Shown here piece by piece: positions 7,558 through 18,011 of a stretch of DNA of 64,000 nt (within the stretch, counting starts at the first letter, position 1; every line of letters starts with the position of its first letter). The notes under the pieces were generated by a model. That model had not been told where the DNA came from, searched no databases, and worked only from the letters and a program-made list of their open reading frames with translations. The stretch lies in the NCBI GenBank assembly GCA_022844275.1, contig JALHMB010000004.1, positions 62,001 to 126,000 on the forward strand, given 5' to 3'. Both the position numbers and the translations under genes were made by a program. This DNA comes from Hyphomicrobiaceae bacterium (lineage in GTDB: Bacteria > Pseudomonadota > Alphaproteobacteria > Rhizobiales > Hyphomicrobiaceae).

Positions 7558-9510
7558 ATGCGCTTTCCGCCGCACATTCTGGACGATATCCGGGCCCGGT
7601 TGCCGGTCAGCTCGGTGGTCGGACGGCGCGTCGCCCTCAAGAAGGCAGGGCGCGAGTGGAAGGGGCTGTCGCCTTTCAAGACCGAGCGGACGCCCTCGTT
7701 TACCGTCAACGACCAGAAGGGCTTCTACAAGTGCTTCGCCTCGGGTGAGTACGGCGACATCTTCACGTTCGTGATGAAGACCGAAGGCCTCTCGTTCACC
7801 GAGGCGGTGGAGCGACTGGCCTCGGATGCCGGCGTGATCCTGCCGAAGCCGGAGCCGCTTAGTTCGCGGGCCATCGAAGAGGTGGACACGCGGAAGAGGT
7901 TGATGGCGCTCGTCGAGGCTTCGGCGCGGTTCTTCCAGTCGCAGCTCACCTCCACGCCCGGGCAGGAGGCGCGCCGCTACCTCGAGCGCCGCGGCGTCAC
8001 ACGTGAAACCATCGAGCGCTTCCGCATGGGGTTCGCGCCGGCGGGCCGCGAAGTGCTGAAGGCTCACCTCGCCAAGGAGGGCTTCACCGTCAAGGAGATG
8101 GGCGAAGCGGGCATGGTCATCATGGGTGATGATATCGCCGTTCCCTATGACCGCTTCCGCAATCGCGTGATGTTCCCCATCGAGGATCTGAAGGGCCGCG
8201 TGATCGCCTTCGGTGGGCGCGCACTCGATCCCGATGCCCCCGCGAAATACCTGAACTCGCCGGAGACGCCGCTCTTCCACAAGGGCAATCAGCTCTACAA
8301 CATCCACCGCGCAAGGCCTGTGGCCTTCGATAGTTCGCGGATCGTGGTCGTCGAGGGCTACATGGATGTGGTGGCGCTCGATCAGGCCGGCTTCCAGGCG
8401 GCGGTCGCACCGCTCGGCACCGCGCTCACCGAGGCGCAGGTGCAGCTGCTCTGGCGTGTCGTGCCCGAGCCGACGCTGTGCTTCGACGGGGATGGCGCTG
8501 GCCAGCGTGCGGCTTTCCGGGCTGTCGATACCATCCTGCCGGTGCTGAAGCCGGGCTTCAGCGCGAAATTCGCTTTCCTGACGGATGGACAGGACCCTGA
8601 TGACCTCGTACGCCAGCAGGGCGCGGCAGCCTTCGAGGCGGTGCTGGCGCGCACCGAGGCGCTTTTCGATGTGATGTGGAAGCGGGAGCTCGCGACGCAG
8701 CCGGTCAGCACGCCGGAGCAGCGCGCGGCTTTCGAGCAGAAGATGAAAGCCCTGGTCGGGCGGATCGGCGATGCGAGCGTGCGCGGGCACTATGAGCAGG
8801 AGGTGCGCCAGACGCTCTTCAGCCTCAACCGGGCCGTGATGCGTGAACTCGGGGCGGGCTCGCGGGGTACGGGCGACCGCCGCGTCGCGGGACGCCAGAA
8901 CAATGTTCAGACGGATTGGCGGGTGCGCGAGCGGGCGCGCCTCCAGCAGAAGGGGCGGCCAGTTGCCACAGTTGCAGCCGTCGCGGGTACGGGTCTTGGC
9001 GCACGCCTTGCAGCTATTCCCGCACGCGAGGCTTTGATTCTCAAGGCCCTGGTTAACCACCCTTGGCTCATTGAGGAACACGCCGAGCGGATTGCAGCGC
9101 TGGAGTTCTCGGTTCCGGCCCTGGTGGAGCTAAAAGACGCGGTTTTGGCGGCTTTGGCGGAGGAAATTCCTCTTGACAGCGATAGCCTACACAACCATTT
9201 GTCCGGAACTGGCTTGTCCCACGTCGTTGCCCTCGTCGAGCGTGCGATCACGCATAAAGGCGACAGGTTCGCCGAACCAGAGGCCGACAAGGACGCCGTC
9301 GAAACCGGTTGGTGTCACGCGGTAGCCCTGCATGAGCAAGTGGGGTTGCGGCGGGATTTGGTTGTGGCCGAACAAAGATGGCTTGAAGAGCAGAGCGAGG
9401 ACGCCTTTCAGCGCCTCCTCGAAGTCAAAGCCCGGCAAAACCAGATTGAGGACGGCGAGACGGAAAGGGAAGAGCGCACTTCTTTGCCATCGGGTCGGGT
9501 GCAGCCGTGA
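7558..9510 (+). CDS. dnaG: DNA primase
   Basis: Synthesises RNA primers for replication at the fork. The roughly 650-residue product has the family layout: an N-terminal CHC2-type domain (residues about 20-95), the catalytic core with TOPRIM motif VVVEGYMDVVALDQAG and CFDGDGAGQRAAFRA, and a C-terminal helicase-interacting region. The zinc ribbon is degraded: the usual CPFHxEKTPSF reads SPFKTERTPSF and the second pair CFGCG reads CFASG, leaving one cysteine. I place the start at MRFPPHILDDI (7558), matching family N-termini; an in-frame ATG at 7528 would add 10 residues. rpoD follows, the classic macromolecular-synthesis pairing. Confidence 0.96.
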   Translation: MRFPPHILDDIRARLPVSSVVGRRVALKKAGREWKGLSPFKTERTPSFTVNDQKGFYKCFASGEYGDIFTFVMKTEGLSFTEAVERLASDAGVILPKPEPLSSRAIEEVDTRKRLMALVEASARFFQSQLTSTPGQEARRYLERRGVTRETIERFRMGFAPAGREVLKAHLAKEGFTVKEMGEAGMVIMGDDIAVPYDRFRNRVMFPIEDLKGRVIAFGGRALDPDAPAKYLNSPETPLFHKGNQLYNIHRARPVAFDSSRIVVVEGYMDVVALDQAGFQAAVAPLGTALTEAQVQLLWRVVPEPTLCFDGDGAGQRAAFRAVDTILPVLKPGFSAKFAFLTDGQDPDDLVRQQGAAAFEAVLARTEALFDVMWKRELATQPVSTPEQRAAFEQKMKALVGRIGDASVRGHYEQEVRQTLFSLNRAVMRELGAGSRGTGDRRVAGRQNNVQTDWRVRERARLQQKGRPVATVAAVAGTGLGARLAAIPAREALILKALVNHPWLIEEHAERIAALEFSVPALVELKDAVLAALAEEIPLDSDSLHNHLSGTGLSHVVALVERAITHKGDRFAEPEADKDAVETGWCHAVALHEQVGLRRDLVVAEQRWLEEQSEDAFQRLLEVKARQNQIEDGETEREERTSLPSGRVQP

Positions 9511-9726
9511 GGTACGGGGCGCATATCGTGCCGTCGTCGCGGAGCCAGAAAGTGGCAGACATCGTGCGCGGGGGAACTGCATTGGGCCGCAAAGTCATGC
9601 CGATGCATTTCGTGGTCGTGGGCACCCTTTGCCCGCATCGCGTGGTGCATGGTGCTGCCGCGGTTCACGCTAACACATAGGTCAATTGCCCCAGCAGGCA
9701 ACATTCCATCAAGGTGAGATCACCAA

Positions 9727-11760
<2,034 letters not shown>

Positions 11761-11784
11761 CGGCAGGCAATTGCTGAACAGCTT

Positions 11785-11810
11785 AAAGCCCCGGTACACC
11801 GGGGCTTTTT
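11785..11810 (+). terminator. Intrinsic terminator after rpoD
   Basis: AAAGCCCCGGT and ACCGGGGCTTT form an 11-base stem with a 2-base loop as drawn (a larger loop if the top pairs open), followed by further T residues. It lies directly after the rpoD stop. Confidence 0.92.
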
Positions 11811-11881
11811 GCTTTCTGGGAACAATTTGCGCCGCGGTTCATTTCCCAAGGGAGATACATCCCAAATCGTGGAGAACCATC

Positions 11882-12445
11882 ATGCCAGGAAAACTGGACG
11901 GCAAACGCATTCTCATACTTGCGACGAACGGCTTCGAGCAGTCCGAGCTGGAAGTGCCGCGCGACAAGCTCAAAGAGGCCGGCGCCGCGGTCGATATCGT
12001 CTCGCCGGAGAAGGGCGAGATCAAGGGCTGGGACAAGAAGGATTGGGGCCGCGCCGTGAAGGTCGACAAAGCCCTCGCCGAGGCGAAGGTAGACGACTAC
12101 GACGCGATCGTTCTTCCCGGCGGCCAGATGAATCCCGACACGCTGCGCGCCGAGCCCAAGGCCGTGGAGCTGGTCAAGGATTTCTACAACTCGGGCAAGC
12201 CTGTCGCCGCGATCTGCCACGGGCCTTGGCTTCTGGTCGAGGCCGGCGTCGCAAAGGGCGTGAAGATGACGTCCTACAAGTCGATCAAGACCGATGTGAT
12301 CAACGCGGGCGCTCAGTGGGAGGATGCCGCCGTCGTCACCGACAAAGGTCTCGTCACCTCGCGCAATCCCGGCGATCTCGACGCCTTCTGCGCGAAGGTG
12401 ATCGAGGAGGTGCAGGAAGGCAAGCACAACCGCCGCGCGGCATAA
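11882..12445 (+). CDS. PfpI/DJ-1 family type 1 glutamine amidotransferase-like protein
   Basis: A 187-residue cytoplasmic protein of the DJ-1/PfpI superfamily. The nucleophile cysteine is in the elbow AAICHGPWLLVEAG (C about 118), and the early glutamate in ATNGFEQSEL completes the family site. VLPGGQMNPDTLR is the usual second loop. Family members act as deglycases or proteases/stress proteins; the precise substrate is not readable. It has its own surroundings: the rpoD terminator upstream and a strong hairpin terminator downstream, so it is probably monocistronic. Confidence 0.9.
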   Translation: MPGKLDGKRILILATNGFEQSELEVPRDKLKEAGAAVDIVSPEKGEIKGWDKKDWGRAVKVDKALAEAKVDDYDAIVLPGGQMNPDTLRAEPKAVELVKDFYNSGKPVAAICHGPWLLVEAGVAKGVKMTSYKSIKTDVINAGAQWEDAAVVTDKGLVTSRNPGDLDAFCAKVIEEVQEGKHNRRAA

Positions 12446-12476
12446 TTCCGAAACTGCCACGACAATTGACTCGTTT

Positions 12477-12514
12477 CTGCCCGGGCGCCACAACGGCTCC
12501 CGGGCAGTTTGTAT
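12477..12514 (+). terminator. Intrinsic terminator after the PfpI-family gene
   Basis: CTGCCCGGG (12477-12485) pairs with CCCGGGCAG (12499-12507), followed by TTTGTATTT. Confidence 0.8.
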
Positions 12515-12531
12515 TTCGAACGGATGAACCC

Positions 12532-12915
12532 GTGCGCCTGACAATCGTGGCCGTGCTCGTGTTCCTGGCGTCGTTCATCTCGGGCCCACTGTCGGCACAG
12601 CCGGCGCCGAGCTTCCAAGCGCGTTGCAGCGAACTCAAGGAGAGCATGGCAGCGCTCAAAGGCCAGGAAGAGCGGGAGCTCGTTACGATCGAGGTCGTCG
12701 GGCCGCTGGAGATCGTGCGCGAGCAGAACGGGTTGGCGTTTCTAGGCCTGTGTGGTCCGCCGTATCCGCGTGTGCTCTGTATTACCTATGAGTCCAACGG
12801 CCGGCAGCCTGGCGAGCGCGTGGTTGTGGTCGGGACCATCCAGCCCACGGGCGAGGACTTCATCCAGCTCGATCCTTGCCTTCACTATACGCCGACCCCC
12901 GAGGACAAGGACTGA
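12532..12915 (+). CDS. Small secreted hypothetical protein
   Basis: A 127-residue product from a GTG start. Residues 1-22 are a convincing Sec signal peptide (basic start, hydrophobic core AVLVFLASFISG, then PLSAQPAP). The mature part has four cysteines (RCSEL, GLCGP, VLCIT, DPCLH), which suggests two disulfides in the periplasm, and a beta-rich middle (VTIEVVGPLEIVREQNGLAFL). I do not recognise the family. The GTG choice rests on the signal peptide, since upstream codons run through the PfpI terminator. The two-TM protein gene follows 39 bases downstream and may be co-transcribed. Confidence 0.7.
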   Translation: MRLTIVAVLVFLASFISGPLSAQPAPSFQARCSELKESMAALKGQEERELVTIEVVGPLEIVREQNGLAFLGLCGPPYPRVLCITYESNGRQPGERVVVVGTIQPTGEDFIQLDPCLHYTPTPEDKD

Positions 12916-12954
12916 ACTGGCGCTAAACTGAACTGGCGCTAAGCGGAGAGGTCC

Positions 12955-13356
12955 ATGGTCGACGACTACGAGTATCTCGGTGAGCCGTTGGCTACGAGGA
13001 CCCGCTTCTTCCGTCGCCTCGGTGCGAACGTCCTGCTGGCGCTTGCCCTCATCGGGGCCTCACTTTTTGTGGGCATGGCCGGCTATCACTGGCTCGGCGG
13101 TCTCGGCTGGATCGATGCCTTCCTCAACGCCTCGATGATCCTTTCCGGCATGGGGCCGGTCGATACGCTTGAGAACGATGCAGCTAAGATTTTCGCCGGC
13201 CTCTATGCCATCTTTTCGGGCCTGGTCATCGTGGCGACCACGGCTCTCATCCTCACGCCGCCCCTGCACCGTCTGCTGCATCGGCTCCATGTCAAGGACG
13301 AGCAGGATCCCGAGGATGATGACGACGAACCGCCGGCGTCGGGTGCGCACCGGTAG
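12955..13356 (+). CDS. Small two-TM protein with pore-loop-like segment
   Basis: 133 residues: a charged N-terminus, a first membrane helix (about 24-46, VLLALALIGASLFVGMAGY), a re-entrant-looking segment GWIDAFLNASMILSGMGPVD (about 52-71), a second helix (about 84-105, LYAIFSGLVIVATTALILTP), and an acidic tail (EQDPEDDDDE). This M1-loop-M2 layout is that of a single-subunit potassium-channel pore, but the selectivity filter TVGYG is replaced by LSGMGP. Homologues with this arrangement exist widely in proteobacteria as uncharacterised proteins, as far as I recall. GGAGAGG lies before the ATG. Confidence 0.8.
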   Translation: MVDDYEYLGEPLATRTRFFRRLGANVLLALALIGASLFVGMAGYHWLGGLGWIDAFLNASMILSGMGPVDTLENDAAKIFAGLYAIFSGLVIVATTALILTPPLHRLLHRLHVKDEQDPEDDDDEPPASGAHR

Positions 13357-13412
13357 CGCCATGTCGCTCCCGCGGTTAGGTTGACCCGGGATCACCTCGC
13401 GAGGAAATGCTC

Positions 13413-13706
13413 ATGTCATTTTGGAAGAAGCTCTTCGGCGGCGGTAGCAGCGGGGCCAGCGGCGAAGCAGGAGGCGCGCCCGCGCGTTCGGCCGAGCACA
13501 AGGGCTACACCATCGAGGCACGGCCCTATCAGGAAGGCGGCCAGTACCAGGTTGCCGGCTCGATCAGCAAGCAGGTGGGCGAGAGCCGGAAGGAGCACCG
13601 ATTCATCCGCGCCGACCGCTTTCCCTCACAGGATGAGGCCGCCGACTTCGCGCTGATGAAGGCCCGCCAGATCATCGACCAGCAGGGTGATCGCATCTTC
13701 GATTGA
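13413..13706 (+). CDS. HlyU family protein
   Basis: A 97-residue protein, MSFWKKLFGGG at the N-terminus followed by a Gly/Ala linker and the HlyU core (HKGYTIEARPYQEGGQYQV, then RFIRADRFPSQDEAADFAL and a C-terminal helix). HlyU of Vibrio is an ArsR-like activator, but this Pfam HlyU family is a different small alpha/beta protein found in many alphaproteobacteria without a proven role; the common annotation as transcriptional regulator is therefore weak. The ATG at 13413 has GAGG 8 bases upstream; the ATG two codons earlier is too close to it. Confidence 0.82.
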   Translation: MSFWKKLFGGGSSGASGEAGGAPARSAEHKGYTIEARPYQEGGQYQVAGSISKQVGESRKEHRFIRADRFPSQDEAADFALMKARQIIDQQGDRIFD

Positions 13707-13739
13707 CGGGCCAATCATCGCCGCCCAAAGTGCGCGGAC

Positions 13740-14144
13740 ATGCGGAACAACAACATCCTCGTGCGGTTGCTCGTCGCGATTTCTTTGGCGGTTACCATCA
13801 TTGCGCCAGCACCTGTAAACCCGCGTGCTCAGGCCGGGCACGACCATGCACTTGCCGAGCACGATGCAGACCACGCAATGCACGCTGACCAGGCGGCATC
13901 GGTGGCTGATGAGAACTCCGGCGTGCAGAGCGGAAGCTCTCGCTCCGACGGAAGCGCAGCTCCTTGCACGGCCAATTGCTGTGCCGCTGGTATGAGCTGC
14001 TGCGCGGCGTTGATCGCGCTCCCGCTCGATGTCCGATTGACCTATGAGAGCGTCCGTCTGCATAGGGCGTTGAGCGAGGCACTCGCCGGCATCGAGCCCG
14101 CAGTCCCGCTGAGGCCGCCGCGATTTTGCCCGGCGGTCGGCTGA
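13740..14144 (+). CDS. Secreted His/Cys-rich hypothetical protein
   Basis: 134 residues with an N-terminal signal peptide (about 1-32, LLVAISLAVTIIAPAPVNPRAQA). The mature part begins with a histidine-rich stretch (GHDHALAEHDADHAMHAD), then a Ser/Gly linker and a compact cysteine cluster CTANCCAAGMSCC (five Cys in 13 residues), followed by a short hydrophobic and a basic segment. The composition suggests periplasmic binding of a soft metal such as copper. The next gene is a DUF305 protein, a family often found in copper-resistance loci, which supports this. No family is recognised. Confidence 0.72.
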   Translation: MRNNNILVRLLVAISLAVTIIAPAPVNPRAQAGHDHALAEHDADHAMHADQAASVADENSGVQSGSSRSDGSAAPCTANCCAAGMSCCAALIALPLDVRLTYESVRLHRALSEALAGIEPAVPLRPPRFCPAVG

Positions 14145-14245
14145 AATCAATCAACTGAACAACGCCCTCACGCGCCCTGTCACCGGCTGAGCCGTTGCCG
14201 ACAGCGTCGGGACGCACGTTGACCATTCTCATTCAGGAGAGACCA

Positions 14246-14626
14246 ATGAAGTACTCAACCGCACTCGCCGGGCTCCTACTTTTGGGCGCCACAGCCACTG
14301 TCCTGGCCCAGCACAGTGGGCATGGTGGCGGGCACCACGGCCACGGTCACGGTTCCAGTACCACGGAAGAAACGCCCGCGACGAAGGCCTATCGCGCGGC
14401 GAACGACAAGATGCACGCCAACATGAACCTGGATTACTCGGGTGACGCCGATGTCGATTTCCTGCGCGGAATGATCCCGCATCATCAGGGAGCGATCGAC
14501 ATGGCAAAGGTCGCGCTCCAGCACGGTAAGGATGCGCGCGTGCGCAAGCTCGCCGAGGAGGTCATCCGCGCTCAGGAGCAGGAAATCGCCGACATGCGTA
14601 AATGGCTCGAGGAAATGGGCAAGTAG
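14246..14626 (+). CDS. DUF305 domain protein (probable periplasmic metal-associated)
   Basis: 126 residues: signal peptide (1-22, ending VLAQ), a histidine-rich linker [14 protein letters not shown], and one DUF305 domain with the signature [20 protein letters not shown] (about 72-91) and the second helix pair ending [13 protein letters not shown]305 proteins are ferritin-like four-helix bundles, often with His/Met-rich ends and located in copper or silver resistance clusters. GGAGAGACC lies before the ATG. A strong hairpin follows, shared with the convergent TerC gene. Confidence 0.88.
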   Translation: MKYSTALAGLLLLGATATVLAQHSGHGGGHHGHGHGSSTTEETPATKAYRAANDKMHANMNLDYSGDADVDFLRGMIPHHQGAIDMAKVALQHGKDARVRKLAEEVIRAQEQEIADMRKWLEEMGK

Positions 14627-14671
14627 CACGATCCGAGGCACTCGGGGCTATAGTGACCCCACAGAAAAGCA

Positions 14672-14698
14672 ACGGGGCCAGCATGAAGCTGGCCCCGT
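14672..14698. terminator. Bidirectional terminator between DUF305 and TerC genes
   Basis: ACGGGGCCAGC (14672-14682) and GCTGGCCCCGT (14688-14698) form a perfect 11-base stem with a 5-base loop. On the minus strand it is followed by TGCTTTTCTGT, so it best fits termination of the TerC transcript, and it also ends the plus-strand unit. Confidence 0.85.
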
Positions 14699-14721
14699 AT
14701 CCTTTGCAGAAATCAGGTCGT

Positions 14722-15420
14722 CTAAGTGCCGTTCATCAAGGTCTTTAGTGTCGTGATCATGCCCTGTTTGCAGATCTCGGGAGAGACATATAGGCAGGCG
14801 ACGTCGTGGATGCCGGTCCATGACATCTGGGCCGCGACGTAGACGATGATGGCGAGGCCGACCCAGCTGATCCATGGGTAGGTCGCGAGCAGCTTGGCGA
14901 TGTAGTTGGCGGCGACTGCCATCAGCACGATTGCGATCGCGAGGCCGATGATGAGGATGACAGTGTTGCCCTTGGCGGCGCCGGCGACGGCCAGCACGTT
15001 ATCGAGGGACATCGACACGTCGGCGATGGTGATCTGGATGACCGCGCCCCAGAACGTCATCTCTTTGATCTTGGTGCCATCTCCCTTGGGGTCTTCGACG
15101 GCAGCCGCGCCGAGCGAATGCGGCTCCGGCTCATGACCGCTGCGCAGCTCCTTGTACATGTTCCAGCATACATAGAAGAGCAGCAGGCCGCCGAAGAGCA
15201 TGATGCCCTTGATGGCCAGAAGCTGCATCGTGATGCCGGCGAACAGGATGCGCAGGATTACCGCCGCGGCGATGCCCCAGAAGATGACCTTGCCGCGGAT
15301 GATGGGACTGACGCGGGATGCTGCGAGGCCGACGACGACGGCGTTATCGCCGGCCAGAACGACGTCGATCATGATGATCTGAGCGAGCGGCCAAAGGTGT
15401 GGCGCCAACGATTCCCACAT
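14722..15420 (-). CDS. TerC family integral membrane protein
   Basis: A 232-residue polytopic protein of the TerC/Alx family with about seven membrane helices. Two internal-repeat motifs carry the membrane aspartates thought to bind metal: IMIDVVLAGDNAVVVGLAA (residues 16-35) and SMSLDNVLAVAGAAKGN (about 138-154). Family members export manganese or calcium or protect against tellurite and metal stress. GGAAGG lies 9 bases before the ATG. The long GC-rich leader upstream (15421 onward) could be regulatory, since TerC genes are often under a manganese riboswitch, but I could not confirm that motif. Confidence 0.92.
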   Translation of the reverse strand: MWESLAPHLWPLAQIIMIDVVLAGDNAVVVGLAASRVSPIIRGKVIFWGIAAAVILRILFAGITMQLLAIKGIMLFGGLLLFYVCWNMYKELRSGHEPEPHSLGAAAVEDPKGDGTKIKEMTFWGAVIQITIADVSMSLDNVLAVAGAAKGNTVILIIGLAIAIVLMAVAANYIAKLLATYPWISWVGLAIIVYVAAQMSWTGIHDVACLYVSPEICKQGMITTLKTLMNGT

Positions 15421-15740
15421 GTCGCGATGAATCCTTCCCTATGCGGCCTCAAAGGCCGTTTCGCCCTTGGCTGTCGCGGGCGTGCTACATTCCTCGCCTC
15501 AGGCGAAATTGGCGACGCGCCAGGCGGCGCTGCCATGCTACCCCTGTCCGTGCCGCCACGTAGGCCGGCCAAACAGTGTATTCCCCCGTGAAGAGCAGGC
15601 AGAAGTCTCTGCTCTGCCTAGCACATCCGCGGCGCCCCCATGCGGGCAGCGGCACTATCGTGTGAACGCGCTAGAATTGCAACACAATGTCGTGATGCTA
15701 CCGCCGCCTTTCAATGGCCCGGCATGGAGTTCGTGACATC
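15421..15740. other. 320-base gap between divergent terC-like gene and yjbQ-like gene
   Basis: On the minus strand the first 150 bases upstream of the TerC start fold readily: CGGCCTTTGAGGCCG near the start codon, CGCCC/GGGCG just above it, and CGCCTGAGGCG further up. This looks like a structured leader. No coding region was recognised. On the plus side nothing definite precedes the YjbQ gene except GGAG 11 bases before its ATG. Confidence 0.4.
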
Positions 15741-16163
15741 ATGTCTCAGACCACGTTCGTGTGCTCGACGCACGGTCCCGGGCTCTACGAGATCACCGAC
15801 AGGATTGAGGCCTTTGTATCCGCGAGCGGGGCCAATGTCGGCCTGCTCACGGTATTCATTCGGCACACGTCTTGCTCGCTGCTCATCCAGGAGAATGCCG
15901 ACCCAGACGTGCGCCGCGACCTCGATGCCTTTTTCCGCCGCCTCGTGCCCCCGGCCGATGACCCGGCGATGCGCTGGATCGTTCACACCACCGAGGGACC
16001 GGATGACATGCCGGCACACATCAAGGCGGCGCTGACCCAGACCTCGCTCGGCATTCCTGTCGCCCGCGGCCGTATGGTGCTCGGCACATGGCAGGGCATC
16101 TTCTTGTTCGAGCATCGCGAGCGCCCCCACAGGCGCGAGATCGTGCTGCATCTGAGCACCTAG
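15741..16163 (+). CDS. YjbQ family (UPF0047) protein, secondary thiamine-phosphate synthase type
   Basis: A 140-residue single-domain protein with the family motifs IRHTSCSLLIQENADPDVRRD (split here as IRHTSCSLLIQENAD and PDVRRD, about residues 40-60), HTTEGPDDMPAHIKAAL (about 88-104) and the terminal GTWQGIFLFEHR. Members form small barrels and complement thiamine-phosphate synthase in E. coli with low activity, hence the common annotation; the physiological role is unclear. It is monocistronic, with an AT-richer 120-base gap before the glycosyltransferase gene. Confidence 0.88.
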   Translation: MSQTTFVCSTHGPGLYEITDRIEAFVSASGANVGLLTVFIRHTSCSLLIQENADPDVRRDLDAFFRRLVPPADDPAMRWIVHTTEGPDDMPAHIKAALTQTSLGIPVARGRMVLGTWQGIFLFEHRERPHRREIVLHLST

Positions 16164-16284
16164 CCGTGATTTGAGGTATGTGCGGAGGTACCCGAGATAC
16201 CATATCTCGTTGATATCATTGCGGTCCGAGGGTACTCACTTAAGAATTCGATGATGCTGATGGGGTCTGGGGATCTTTCGGCCT

Positions 16285-17928
16285 ATGAATTTTCAGGATC
16301 AGTGGCTCCCCATCGGGGCCTTCGGGGGAGTCTGTGTGGCCGGGCTGATCGGAGCCTTCATCGGTCTCGGTGTCAGCAGCTTCTGGTACGACGAACTCTA
16401 CACGGCCTGGGTCATCGGAACGGACAGCAGCCTCGCTGACGTCGCCCGCCGCGCTACGACCGACGTTCATCCACCGCTCTACTACTTCTCGATTTTTGGT
16501 TTCTCGAAGATCGCGGGAACGTCGGACGAGGCCATGCGCCTCTTCAGTACCATCTGGGCGACGGCCGCGATCGTGCTTTTCATTGCCGCGACGGGAAGGG
16601 CCTTCAGCCTTCCGGCGCGCCTCTTCGGCGCGGCCTTGGCAATGGTCTCGAATTTCTGGTTCTACCAGGCTCAGAACGCTCGCTTCTATTCACTGGGGTT
16701 CTTTATCGCCACCGCCATTCTGGCGATCAGCATCGTGCTTTTGAAACCGCGCGATCTGCAGGAGCAGCAGGCGAAGTGGCGCATCGCGCTCCTGTTCGGC
16801 CTCATGCTGTTCGCGTCCTTCATGCATTTCTATTTGATGTACCTCAGCCTCGCCGTGCTGATCGTCATCGCGCTTCTCGAGCCGCGTCTGCGCGTCGTGA
16901 TGGGCGTGTTCGCGCTGACGCTGATCACGCTCGTCTTCCTGTATCTGAAGATTGTCATCGGGACGTACGCACAGTTCCGCATCGAGCATAGCTGGATGGG
17001 GAGCGGCTACAGTTGGTATCTGTATCAGCTCAATGCAGCCCGCCAGTTGATGGTCAACAAGTGGACCTTGCTGGCGCTCGCGATATGCGCTGGAGCCTGG
17101 TTGCTGGGGCTGGTCCTGCGCCGTGGTGCGCCGCGGCCTGAGCAGGCGCCGACGGCGTCCAGCACCTTGGTTGCGCTCGGCCCCTTGCAGCTGCGGATCG
17201 ATCCGGTTGCCGCCCTGGTGTTCGCCGTGCCCTTGATCATATTGGCGGGCGGCATCGTCAGCTCGATCCTCATCTCGCCGAACTTTCAGGACCGTAATTT
17301 TCTGGTCTGCGCCCCTTTCCTCTGGGGAGCCTTTGCCAAGCTTTATGACGCTGGCGTCGGCGCTCTGCAGCCGCGGCCGCGCCTGCTGGCCAACTCGGCA
17401 CTCGCGCTCGCCGTCCTTGCCGCTTCGCCGATCATTCTCGGGCGCACATTGCCGCGCAATACGGCGGTGCGTGAGGCGGCGCACAGGATCCTGGATTTCA
17501 AGAGCTGCAAAGGCCAGATCGTGCCCGTCGTGGATGGCACGTCGACGAAATGGACCAAGCCCGGCTACCTGGAGACCATCACGCCAGCGGTGTTCGGGCG
17601 TTATCTCGACGGCTTCGCCGTGCCGACTCACCTCTACCGGACGTATCTGGCGGAGCATCGTTTGCCAGCCGACCTTCGAGCGGAGATCCAGCGGCGCGTT
17701 GATGGGCAGGGTTGCCCGGTGCTGCTTTGGTACGGGCACAGGGGGCCGGCATCGAACATTCCGATCGCGACCAGCGAATTGCTCGCGGCCGTCGATCGCC
17801 GGCAAGCGGCGCCTGCCGTGCGTTCGGAGTTCTTCAGCGCGTACAACTATGGCCTCGACCGATCCCGATCCGAGTTCGGGATCTTCATCCTCTATCTGGA
17901 CAGGGGTGCAAAGCCTGCCGGCGGCTGA
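16285..17928 (+). CDS. GT-C fold membrane glycosyltransferase (family 39-like)
   Basis: 547 residues with about ten membrane helices and a C-terminal soluble domain of about 150 residues. The first external loop carries SSFWYDELYTAWV (D and E at about residues 36-37), the acidic pair that GT-C enzymes use for metal and polyprenyl-phosphate sugar binding. DVHPPLYYFSIFGFSK and YQAQNARFYSLGFF are further family signatures. Such enzymes transfer a sugar from a polyprenyl phosphate donor to protein or lipid on the outer face of the membrane. The acceptor is unknown and no other glycan genes adjoin it. Confidence 0.82.
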   Translation: MNFQDQWLPIGAFGGVCVAGLIGAFIGLGVSSFWYDELYTAWVIGTDSSLADVARRATTDVHPPLYYFSIFGFSKIAGTSDEAMRLFSTIWATAAIVLFIAATGRAFSLPARLFGAALAMVSNFWFYQAQNARFYSLGFFIATAILAISIVLLKPRDLQEQQAKWRIALLFGLMLFASFMHFYLMYLSLAVLIVIALLEPRLRVVMGVFALTLITLVFLYLKIVIGTYAQFRIEHSWMGSGYSWYLYQLNAARQLMVNKWTLLALAICAGAWLLGLVLRRGAPRPEQAPTASSTLVALGPLQLRIDPVAALVFAVPLIILAGGIVSSILISPNFQDRNFLVCAPFLWGAFAKLYDAGVGALQPRPRLLANSALALAVLAASPIILGRTLPRNTAVREAAHRILDFKSCKGQIVPVVDGTSTKWTKPGYLETITPAVFGRYLDGFAVPTHLYRTYLAEHRLPADLRAEIQRRVDGQGCPVLLWYGHRGPASNIPIATSELLAAVDRRQAAPAVRSEFFSAYNYGLDRSRSEFGIFILYLDRGAKPAGG

Positions 17929-18011
17929 GGTAGGCTGGACGAGATGCCTGTCGGGTGCGATAAGCCGTTCCGACACGTCCGGCGCGCCAACGCCGGCGCA
18001 TGAGGTGGAAG

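Noticed and set aside
15421-15590. Manganese (yybP-ykoY) riboswitch before terC
   Set aside because: Only fragments of the conserved loops are visible; the two asymmetric internal loops cannot be placed, so it is kept as a question and not annotated.
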